Positions 1 through 6,137 of a DNA stretch of 15,843 bases are shown piece after piece. Source of the stretch: JAAFIP01 sp031431335 (lineage in GTDB: Bacteria; Pseudomonadota; Gammaproteobacteria; Burkholderiales; Burkholderiaceae_C); assembly GCA_031431335.1 (NCBI GenBank), contig JANPDG010000119.1, positions 1 to 15,843 on the forward strand, read 5' to 3'. Within the stretch, counting starts at the first letter, position 1; each line of letters begins with the position of its first letter. The notes under the pieces were generated by a model. It was not told where the DNA came from and did no database searches. It saw only the letters and a program-made list of their open reading frames with translations. The translations under genes and the position numbers were made by a program.

Positions 1-1589
1 CCCAGCGATGGAGAGGCAAACACACCCGTGAGCAATGCGCCCACAATGCCGCCTACGCCGTGCACACCGAACACATCGAGTGAGTCGTCAGCACCGATTA
101 GCTTCTTCAAGCCGCTCACGCCCCACAAACATGCAAAACCAGCCACGGCACCGATAACCAGCGCGCCGCCGATTCCGACGTTGCCCGCTGCTGGCGTGAT
201 AGCCACCAAACCAGCCACTGCACCAGACGCAGCGCCCAACATCGACGCTTTGCCTTTGTGCAGCGCTTCGCCTACACACCATGCCAACACCGCTGCAGCA
301 GTGGCCACAAACGTGTTCATGAAAGCCAAGGCTGCAAAGCCGTTAGCCTCCAGCGCAGAGCCTGCGTTAAAGCCGAACCAGCCCACCCACAGCAGCGCTG
401 CACCCACCATGGTCAGTGTCAAGCTGTGCGGAGCCATGGCCTCGCGGCCGTAGCCAATGCGTTTGCCAATCATGAACGCGCCAACAATACCTGCAACAGC
501 CGCGTTGATGTGTACTACGGTGCCGCCTGCAAAGTCCAGTGCGCCCCACTGCCAGATCATGCCGGCTTTGGCGTTCATCGCGTCTGCCACTTCTTTGGCG
601 CTGTAAGCATCAGGGCCCATCCAGTACCACACCATGTGGGCAATTGGCAGGTAGCTAAAGGTGAACCACAGCACCATAAATGCCAGCACCGCAGAAAACT
701 TGGCACGCTCAGCAAAAGCACCCACGATCAAACAGCAGGTGATGCCCGCAAAGGTCGCTTGGAAAGCAGCAAACACGATCTCAGGGATGTAGACACCCTT
801 GCTGAAAGTAGCAGCGGGCGCAAATGTGCCTGCGACATTGTCCCAAACACCTTTCATGAACAGACGGTCTGTGCCGCCGATGAACTGGTTGCCTTCAGTG
901 AATGCAAAGCTGTAACCGTAGATCACCCACAGCACGACAATGAGCGAGAACGTGACCATGACCTGCATCAGCACAGACAGCATGTTTTTGCTGCGCACCA
1001 AGCCGCCGTAGAACAAAGCCAAGCCAGGCACGGTCATCAAAATCACTAGCAGTGTGGCAACCATCATCCAAGCGGTATCGCCTTTGTTGATGACGGGAGC
1101 AGGTGCGGCGGCTGCGGGCTCTGCGGCTGCGGCTGCGGCTGCGGGTGCGACGGCAGGTGCAGCAGCCGCAGCTGGTGCTGCTGTAGTAGCGGCGGCAGGC
1201 GCAGCGACCTCTTTGAACAAGCCAATATCTACGCGGCGGGCTTCTTCGCCCTTGCCTGCATTGATATCGTCTGGTTTTTGCAATACCAACTGACCCTCTG
1301 GTGCGCCTGCTGCCTTGAGTGCGTCACGCACCGCAAAAGCGCGCAGCTTGGCAATTTCTTTGTTTTTAGCTGGGTCGCCCGTGCCATCAACAAAGCCCGA
1401 TAGCTGCAGTTTGGCTGTAGCATTGGCTTTCAAAAAGTCAGCCGCAATTTTGATCGTGGCATCAGCGTCCTTAGACAGCTCGTTCTTACCCGTCTCAAAA
1501 GTCACGTTCACAGTGGGGAAATCTGCGGCCATCGCGGCACTGCACACCAGCGATAAAGCCAGTAAAAAATAAGCGAATAGTTTTTTCAT
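1..1589 (-). CDS. amtB: Ammonium channel AmtB with N-terminal OmpA-like domain (partial, C-terminus cut by window edge)
   Basis: An inner-membrane ammonium channel; 529 codons are visible and the frame is open to the window edge. Residues 1-21 form a signal peptide (MKKLFAYFLLALSLVCSAAMA). Residues about 25-125 resemble an OmpA C-terminal domain: VTFETGKNEL, then GFVDGTGD with D68, then LRAFAVRDALKAAG with R83, ending RRVDIGL. D68 and R83 match the pair that binds diaminopimelate in OmpA-family domains. An Ala/Pro-rich linker follows at about 129-165. The Amt domain starts near 168 and keeps the pore features: AAFQATF, HMVW, ALDFAGGTVVHINAA with D352 and H360, WFGFNAGSA, and DVFGVHGVGG with the second pore histidine H510. 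Amt proteins have a periplasmic N-terminus, so the extra domain would lie in the periplasm. An AGGACAG ribosome site precedes the ATG, and glnK ends 19 bp upstream. The family call is secure; peptidoglycan binding is inferred. Confidence 0.93.
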   Translation of the reverse strand, partial: MKKLFAYFLLALSLVCSAAMAADFPTVNVTFETGKNELSKDADATIKIAADFLKANATAKLQLSGFVDGTGDPAKNKEIAKLRAFAVRDALKAAGAPEGQLVLQKPDDINAGKGEEARRVDIGLFKEVAAPAAATTAAPAAAAAPAVAPAAAAAAAEPAAAAPAPVINKGDTAWMMVATLLVILMTVPGLALFYGGLVRSKNMLSVLMQVMVTFSLIVVLWVIYGYSFAFTEGNQFIGGTDRLFMKGVWDNVAGTFAPAATFSKGVYIPEIVFAAFQATFAGITCCLIVGAFAERAKFSAVLAFMVLWFTFSYLPIAHMVWYWMGPDAYSAKEVADAMNAKAGMIWQWGALDFAGGTVVHINAAVAGIVGAFMIGKRIGYGREAMAPHSLTLTMVGAALLWVGWFGFNAGSALEANGFAALAFMNTFVATAAAVLAWCVGEALHKGKASMLGAASGAVAGLVAITPAAGNVGIGGALVIGAVAGFACLWGVSGLKKLIGADDSLDVFGVHGVGGIVGALLTGVFASPSL

Positions 1590-1608
1590 GTTGATCTGTC
1601 CTATCGGT

Positions 1609-1947
1609 TTACAGGGCTTCTTTGCCGGTTTCGCCGGTGCGAATACGAACTACTTGCTCTAAGTCATAGACAAAGATTTTGCCGTCGCCGATCTTGCCTG
1701 TGCGGGCTGCGCCCTCTACGGCCTCGATCACGCGCTCAACCAAGTCGTCAGACACTGCTGCTTCAATTTTGACCTTCGGCAAAAAATCCACCACATATTC
1801 AGCGCCACGGTACAGCTCGGTGTGGCCCTTTTGGCGACCAAAGCCTTTGACTTCGGTCACGGTGATGCCCTGCACACCCATAGCTGACAAGGCTTCGCGC
1901 ACCTCGTCTAGCTTGAACGGTTTAATAATGGCGGTAACAAGTTTCAT
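1609..1947 (-). CDS. glnK: Nitrogen regulatory protein P-II (GlnK/GlnB family)
   Basis: A 112-residue PII signalling protein, the usual family length. PII trimers bind 2-oxoglutarate and ATP/ADP, are uridylylated under nitrogen limitation, and block Amt channels when unmodified. The start is MKLVTAIIKPFKLDEV at 1947, with AGGAGA six bases upstream; a longer TTG start at 1965 would add six non-conserved residues. The T-loop RGAEYVVDFLPK carries the uridylylation tyrosine Y51, and the GKIGDGKIF segment is present. Residue 54 is Asp, as in E. coli GlnB, where E. coli GlnK has Asn. The name glnK therefore rests on linkage to the amt gene 19 bp downstream. A sigma-54-type promoter about 50 bp upstream fits nitrogen control of both genes. 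Confidence 0.95.
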   Translation of the reverse strand: MKLVTAIIKPFKLDEVREALSAMGVQGITVTEVKGFGRQKGHTELYRGAEYVVDFLPKVKIEAAVSDDLVERVIEAVEGAARTGKIGDGKIFVYDLEQVVRIRTGETGKEAL

Positions 1948-1996
1948 AGCGTCTCCTGGGGTCAAAAATTAAAACTTCTTGAAAGTCGACTGATAA

Positions 1997-2012
1997 AGCA
2001 CAGACCATGCCA
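1997..2012 (-). promoter_or_regulatory. Candidate sigma-54 (RpoN) promoter for glnK-amtB
   Basis: On the minus strand the sequence reads TGGCATGGTCTGTGCT. This matches the consensus TGGCAC-N5-TTGCW except at two positions, and keeps the invariant GG and GC dinucleotides at the correct spacing. It would start transcription near 1986, leaving a leader of about 40 bases before the glnK ATG. The position and the glnK-amtB context are typical for NtrC/sigma-54 control. No clear NtrC enhancer was recognised. Confidence 0.7.
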
Positions 2013-2020
2013 CTCAAGTC

Positions 2021-2046
2021 TTGATGTAACGCATTGATGTAACGCA
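2021..2046. repeat. Perfect tandem duplication of a 13-bp unit
   Basis: TTGATGTAACGCA occurs twice in direct succession (2021-2033 and 2034-2046). It lies just upstream of the sigma-54 promoter relative to glnK. It may be a pair of activator half-sites or a replication-slippage duplication; the sequence does not decide between these. Confidence 0.85.
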
Positions 2047-2072
2047 TGCTTGATTTTCTTGAATTGTTAAAA

Positions 2073-2090
2073 ACTGTATTAAAATACAGT
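2073..2090. promoter_or_regulatory. LexA-type SOS box upstream of comM
   Basis: ACTGTATTAAAATACAGT is a perfect inverted repeat with a two-base centre. It contains CTGT-N8-ACAG, the E. coli LexA operator core, which is also used by many beta- and gammaproteobacteria. It lies 93 bp before the comM start and about 125 bp from glnK on the other strand, so comM is the more natural target. LexA binding is inferred from the motif only. Confidence 0.7.
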
Positions 2091-2137
2091 ATTCATATCC
2101 AATTTAGCGACTACCAAACGGTCACCGCTTGGAGTTG

Positions 2138-2179
2138 ATGTTTTACTTTTACTACTTTTGCACCAAAACAGGGATTTAA
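2138..2179 (+). CDS. Possible 13-codon upstream ORF before comM
   Basis: An ATG at 2138 opens a 13-residue peptide, MFYFYYFCTKTGI, that ends at TAA 2177-2179, three bases before the comM GTG. Six consecutive residues (2-7) are Phe or Tyr. A GGAG lies upstream, but only three bases from the ATG, which is short for a ribosome site. It is in frame with comM and separated from it by the stop codon. It could be a translated leader that couples to comM or senses aromatic aminoacyl-tRNA, or a by-product of a T-rich leader. No expression evidence is available. Confidence 0.3.
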   Translation: MFYFYYFCTKTGI

Positions 2180-2182
2180 TCT

Positions 2183-3751
2183 GTGAGCAGCTTTACTTTG
2201 GTGCATTCGCGTGCACTTCTCGGTTTGCAGGCCCCTTCGGTGCAGGTGGAGGTGCATTTGGCCAATGGATTGCCCAGTTTTACCTTGGTGGGCCTGGCCG
2301 ACACTGAAGTGAAAGAGGCGCGCGAGCGGGTACGCTCGGCCATTGCCAACGCAGGGCTGGACTTTCCGCACAACAAGAAAATCGTTGTCAATTTGGCCCC
2401 TGCTGACCTGCCCAAGGATTCTGGGCGGTTTGACTTACCGATAGCCATCGGTATTTTGGCGGCCAGTGGGCAGATTGATGCAGCGCGCTTGCATGGCTAT
2501 GAGTTTGCGGGCGAGCTGTCGCTCTCAGGCGAGCTGCGGCCGGTGCGCGGGGCTTTGGCCATGGCGCTGGCCTGCTCGCAAAGCGATGCCGCCCAGACCC
2601 ACACTGAGCAGGCCACCCGCTTGGTGCTGCCCGAGGCCAGTGCCAAAGAAGCCGCGCTGGTGCCCGACGCCCAAATTTACCCTGCCAAGCATTTGCTGGA
2701 CGTGGTGGCGCAGTTTCTGCCGCAGGCTAAAAGCACCGATGAGTCGCAAAGCCATATGCCCAGCGAGCCTTGGACACGGCTGGCCTTTACGGCACCGACC
2801 ACACAGCCCGCGCTGCGCGATATGCGCGATGTCAAAGGCCAAAGCGGCCCCAAGCGTGCGCTAGAGATCGCTGCCGCTGGGGGCCACAGCGTACTGATGG
2901 TAGGCCCGCCGGGCTCGGGCAAGTCGATGCTGGCGCAGCGCTTTGCCAGCCTGCTGCCTGCCATGACCACGCAGCAAGCCCTGGAGTCCGCAGCTGTGCT
3001 GAGCTTGGCAGGCAAGTTCAACATCGCCCAGTGGGCGCAGCGCGTGGTGCAAGCTCCGCACCACACGGCCAGTGCGGTGGCACTGGTGGGCGGAGGCTCG
3101 CCACCCAAACCAGGTGAGATCTCGCTCGCCCACCAAGGTGTTTTATTTTTAGATGAAATTTTGGAGTTTCCGCGTGCAGCGCTTGAGGCCTTGCGTGAGC
3201 CGCTAGAGAACGGCACGATCAGTATTTCGCGGGCCGCGCAGCGCAGCGAGTTTCCGGCGCGCTTTCAGTTGATCGCCGCTATGAACCCCTGCCCCTGCGG
3301 ATACTTAGGCTCTCGGCTCAAAGCCTGCCGATGCACGCCTGACCAAATTATGCGCTACCAAGGCAAGCTGTCTGGCCCCTTGATGGACCGCATTGACATC
3401 CATATTGAAGTAGCCACGCTGGCCAGCGAAGAGCTGCTGCAAGCAGGCCCCGGCGAAGCCAGCGCACCCGTAGCCGAGCGTGTGCAAGCTGCACTGGCGC
3501 GCAGCGAAGCGCGCCAAGGTAAGGCCAACCACCACTTGGCGGGCCAAGAAATAGAGCAGCACGTGGCATTGGGCGAAGCCGAGCGCAAGTTTGTCAATAC
3601 CGCCGCCACACGCCTCGGCTGGTCAGGCCGCTCCACCCACCGCGCCCTCAAAGTCGCACGCACCATTGCCGACTTGGCAGCGTCTTCTCAGGTGCAAGTG
3701 ACGCATATTGCAGAGGCTATTCAGTATCGCCGGGTGTTGCGCTTGGCTTGA
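2183..3751 (+). CDS. comM: ComM/YifB family AAA+ ATPase (Mg-chelatase-like branch-migration helicase)
   Basis: A 522-residue cytoplasmic ATPase of the usual ComM length. In naturally competent bacteria ComM is a ring helicase that promotes branch migration when incoming DNA recombines with the chromosome; the family is also widespread in non-competent species. The N-terminal part (HSRALLGLQAPSVQVEVHLA, GLADTEVKEARERVRSA) is characteristic. Walker A is GPPGSGKS at 241-248 and Walker B is VLFLDE at 320-325. Cysteines 370, 372, 382 and 384 (NPCPCGYLG, CRC) form the family's conserved Cys cluster. The Mg-chelatase C-terminal domain runs to the end (AATRLGWSGRSTHRALKVARTIADL). The start is GTG at 2183 with CAGGGA about eight bases upstream, and fits the family N-terminus. 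An SOS-box palindrome lies 93 bp upstream. Confidence 0.95.
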   Translation: MSSFTLVHSRALLGLQAPSVQVEVHLANGLPSFTLVGLADTEVKEARERVRSAIANAGLDFPHNKKIVVNLAPADLPKDSGRFDLPIAIGILAASGQIDAARLHGYEFAGELSLSGELRPVRGALAMALACSQSDAAQTHTEQATRLVLPEASAKEAALVPDAQIYPAKHLLDVVAQFLPQAKSTDESQSHMPSEPWTRLAFTAPTTQPALRDMRDVKGQSGPKRALEIAAAGGHSVLMVGPPGSGKSMLAQRFASLLPAMTTQQALESAAVLSLAGKFNIAQWAQRVVQAPHHTASAVALVGGGSPPKPGEISLAHQGVLFLDEILEFPRAALEALREPLENGTISISRAAQRSEFPARFQLIAAMNPCPCGYLGSRLKACRCTPDQIMRYQGKLSGPLMDRIDIHIEVATLASEELLQAGPGEASAPVAERVQAALARSEARQGKANHHLAGQEIEQHVALGEAERKFVNTAATRLGWSGRSTHRALKVARTIADLAASSQVQVTHIAEAIQYRRVLRLA

Positions 3752-3789
3752 TGCTTTGACATACGGGGGAGGCAATGGGATGGTAGTTT

Positions 3790-3830
3790 TGAACGCAGAA
3801 GGCGTTAAGGTTGCGCAGAGTACGCAAAAG
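3790..3830. repeat. Degenerate CGCAGA/CGCAAA periodic repeat
   Basis: In the comM-rsmA gap the hexamers CGCAGA, CGTTAA, CGCAGA and CGCAAA start at 3794, 3803, 3814 and 3823. The alternating 9- and 11-base steps give a period of about 20 bases. An A-rich tract follows up to the rsmA stop. It resembles the degenerate CGCAGAG-type intergenic repeats seen in many proteobacterial genomes (recollection, not searched). No gene or clear terminator was seen in 3752-3858. Confidence 0.45.
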
Positions 3831-3858
3831 AAGACAAAAATAGAAATAGAAAAAGAAA

Positions 3859-4716
3859 TTAAAGCTGCTGAGCCAAAGCCACAAACTCAGTCACTGGCAC
3901 CTCTTCAGCACGGCGCTGGAGGTTAAAGCTGCCTGCAAACTGGCGCGCCTCTAGCCAGCGGCCCAAGCTGTGGCGTAGCAGCTTGCGGCGCATGCTAAAG
4001 GCGACTTGCATCATCTCTTCTAGCAGCTCAAACTTCACTGCTGCAGGCTGCGCGTGCGGCACCATGCGCACGATAGCGCTCATGACGCGGGGTGGTGGGT
4101 CAAACGACTCTGGCGGCACGTCGAGCATGTTTTCCATGGCGTAGCGCCACTGCAGCATCACGCTCAAGCGGCCATAGGCCGCTGTGCTGGGCGAGGCCAC
4201 CATGCGGTCCACCACTTCTTTTTGCAGCATGAAGTGCTGGTCTTGCACCAAGTGGGCAAAGCCTAGCAAATGAAACAAAATAGGCGATGAAATGTTGTAC
4301 GGCAGATTGCCCACTACGCGCATGCTCGGCAAGCTAGGCAGGCCAGGCTCGGTAGCAGGCGCTGCATCAGCGGTGACTGTGCCGTCTATTACGAGGTCAG
4401 ATGCTTCCGTATTTACTATATTTTTAATAGCATACTTTGCATGTTTGACGTCGGAAAAATTGACTTTTAAGACATCAGACTCGATCACCTGCAGCCCTGG
4501 GTGACTGCGCAACCGGGCAGCCAAATCGCGGTCAAGCTCGATGACGGTCAAAGCGCCCAAGCGCTCGACCAAGGGCTGTGTCATCGCAGCCAAACCAGGG
4601 CCGATCTCGATCATGTGTTCGCCCGGCTGGGGCGCAATAGTGCGCACAATCGCGTCGATGATGCCGCCATCAGTCAAAAAGTTTTGTCCGAAGCGTTTGC
4701 GCGGTATGTGTTTCAA
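3859..4716 (-). CDS. rsmA: 16S rRNA (adenine1518/1519-N6)-dimethyltransferase RsmA/KsgA with internal insertion
   Basis: This enzyme dimethylates two adjacent adenines in helix 45 of 16S rRNA late in small-subunit assembly, using S-adenosylmethionine. The N-terminus KHIPRKRFGQNFL is the family signature. The SAM-binding motif EIGPGL is at 37-42 and the catalytic NLPYN at 137-141. The protein has 285 residues; between V90 and M132 it carries roughly 33-40 residues absent from E. coli RsmA, where the corresponding segment is short. The insertion is encoded by unusually AT-rich DNA at 4398-4461. The start is a TTG at 4714-4716: an in-frame TAG lies just upstream with no ATG or GTG between, and the family N-terminus begins exactly here. 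No strong ribosome site is visible. It lies 53 bp after surA with no pdxA between. Confidence 0.95.
   Translation of the reverse strand: MKHIPRKRFGQNFLTDGGIIDAIVRTIAPQPGEHMIEIGPGLAAMTQPLVERLGALTVIELDRDLAARLRSHPGLQVIESDVLKVNFSDVKHAKYAIKNIVNTEASDLVIDGTVTADAAPATEPGLPSLPSMRVVGNLPYNISSPILFHLLGFAHLVQDQHFMLQKEVVDRMVASPSTAAYGRLSVMLQWRYAMENMLDVPPESFDPPPRVMSAIVRMVPHAQPAAVKFELLEEMMQVAFSMRRKLLRHSLGRWLEARQFAGSFNLQRRAEEVPVTEFVALAQQL
4398..4461 (-). repeat. AT-rich element inside rsmA, related to an intergenic element near 9794
   Basis: On the minus strand ATTTTTCCGACGT (4448-4460) is followed 16 bases later by GCTATTA (4425-4431) and then ATAGTA. The same two boxes with the same 16-base spacing occur at 9794-9829 on the plus strand. 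GCTATTA and the following bases form an imperfect AT-rich hairpin in both copies. Here the element is read in frame and encodes part of the extra RsmA segment. It is probably a dispersed small repeat; only two copies are in view. Confidence 0.5.
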
Positions 4717-4757
4717 AATACGCAGGGCAGATGAAGGCAGCGGGTTAATAATCTAGT

Positions 4758-4780
4758 CCGTGCAGTGGTTTACTGCACGG
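4758..4780. other. Intercistronic hairpin over the surA stop codon
   Basis: CCGTGCAGT at 4758-4766 pairs perfectly with ACTGCACGG at 4772-4780, with a five-base loop. The surA stop codon (4770-4772) lies in the loop and at the edge of the stem. No T-run follows on the minus strand, so it is not a classic terminator. It may limit read-through or set an mRNA end between surA and rsmA. Confidence 0.6.
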
Positions 4781-6137
4781 GCTCGCGCAGCTCCACATAG
4801 GCGCGGGCGCGCACATCTTCGGCCCAAGTAATGAACGCTTCTTCGGCTTTTTTCTCGCGCAGATTGGCGCGGGCCAGCTCACGCTGCTGACGCACTGACA
4901 GGCTGGTTTCGCGCCGTTCCATCAACTGGATCAGGTGCACGCCAAAGCGCGACACCACAGGCTGGGACATTTGGCCCGGTGCCAGCGTGTTCATCACGTC
5001 TTCAAACTCAGGCACAAACTGGCCTGGATTGACCCAACCTAGATCGCCACCTTCAGCGGCCGAGCCATCTTGTGAGTTGTCTTTAGCGGCCACGGCAAAA
5101 TCGAGCTTGCCACCAGCAATCTCGCTGCGCAATGCGGCCAAGCGCTCCTTGGCAGCGCTCTCGCTGCGCTGCGCACTCAGGCGCAGCAAGATGTGCCGCG
5201 CGCGGCTTTGCTGCACCGTCATGCCGGGCGCAGCAGTCTGCTTTTTGTCCAGCAACTTCAATATGTGAAAACCTGCACCCGAGCGCAACGGCCCAGTGAT
5301 AGAGCCCACATTGACAGCCCGCACAGCATCGACAAACAAGCTGGGGTAACGCTCTGCGCTGCGCAAGCCCATCACGCCACCACTGGCGCGGTCTAGTGAC
5401 TGCGACAGGCTGCGCGCTAGCACAGAGAACTCTTCACCCGCGCGGGCGCGCTGGGCCGCGGTGTTGGCGCGCGCCTGCAGCGCTGCAATCTCGGCCTCAG
5501 TGGCTGACTCTGGCACCGCTATCAAGATTTGGGCAATATTGAGCTCCAGGCTGTTGGCCTCTATGCTGCCTTGTTGTTCAACGATAAACACATCCAGCTC
5601 TTGCTCCGTGATACTCACGCGGCCTTCGACCTCGCGCTCGCGCACACGGGTGAGCAGCATATCGTCACGAATACTCTCTCGAAACTGGTTATATGAAATG
5701 CCATCGGCTTCGATCCGTTTGCGCAGCTCGGCGATGTTCACTTGGTTTTGCCGTGCAATGGCCAAAACGGAGGCGTCGACTGCAGCGTCATCGACTTTGA
5801 CACCGTTTTCGCGCCCTACTTGCACTTGCGCGCGCTCACTGATCAGGCGCTGCAGCATTTGCTCCATCAACTCGGCGCGCGCAGGCAGCGTGCCGCCGCG
5901 CTGGGTTTGCTGCTGCTCAAAGCGCAGCACACGGGCACGCACTTCGTTGTTGGTGATCGGCTCTGAGTTGACAATGGCCACAATAAAGTCTGCACTGCGC
6001 TGCGCGCCAGGCGCAGCGCCTGCACGCACGCCCGAGAGGCTTGTGGATGGACGCAAGCCTTGGGCCTGTGCCATACCAGCGGCCAGCAATGTGGCGCTTA
6101 CAACGCAAACGGTAGAAAGAGAAATAAACTTAGTCAT
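4770..6137 (-). CDS. surA: Periplasmic chaperone / peptidyl-prolyl isomerase SurA
   Basis: SurA escorts unfolded outer-membrane proteins, including LptD, across the periplasm to the BAM complex. The protein has 455 residues. Residues 1-25 are a signal peptide (hydrophobic stretch ending AGMAQA). The chaperone core follows, with IVAIVNSEPITNNEV at about 52-66. Two parvulin domains lie at about 198-297 (starting LNIAQILIAVP, ending GFHILKLLDKK) and 312-409 (starting RARHILLRL, containing GGDLGWVNPGQFVPEF, ending FGVHLIQLMERRE). The start at 6137 gives the signal peptide directly; a start further upstream would add 40 residues that overlap lptD and hide the signal sequence. The ATG overlaps the lptD stop by 8 bp and no good Shine-Dalgarno is visible, so translational coupling to lptD is likely. 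Confidence 0.95.
   Translation of the reverse strand: MTKFISLSTVCVVSATLLAAGMAQAQGLRPSTSLSGVRAGAAPGAQRSADFIVAIVNSEPITNNEVRARVLRFEQQQTQRGGTLPARAELMEQMLQRLISERAQVQVGRENGVKVDDAAVDASVLAIARQNQVNIAELRKRIEADGISYNQFRESIRDDMLLTRVREREVEGRVSITEQELDVFIVEQQGSIEANSLELNIAQILIAVPESATEAEIAALQARANTAAQRARAGEEFSVLARSLSQSLDRASGGVMGLRSAERYPSLFVDAVRAVNVGSITGPLRSGAGFHILKLLDKKQTAAPGMTVQQSRARHILLRLSAQRSESAAKERLAALRSEIAGGKLDFAVAAKDNSQDGSAAEGGDLGWVNPGQFVPEFEDVMNTLAPGQMSQPVVSRFGVHLIQLMERRETSLSVRQQRELARANLREKKAEEAFITWAEDVRARAYVELREPVQ

Noticed and set aside
258..1049. Plus-strand open frame of 263 codons, rich in His, Gln and Cys
   Set aside because: It lies wholly opposite the amt gene, whose minus-strand frame encodes all the Amt signature motifs; composition is that of an antisense shadow.
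1054..1293. Ala/Gly-rich plus-strand open frame
   Set aside because: Produced by the GCN-rich linker of the OmpA-Amt fusion read on the other strand.
4758..4780. Rho-independent terminator after surA
   Set aside because: The stem is perfect but no T-tract follows on the minus strand, and rsmA lies only 53 bp on.
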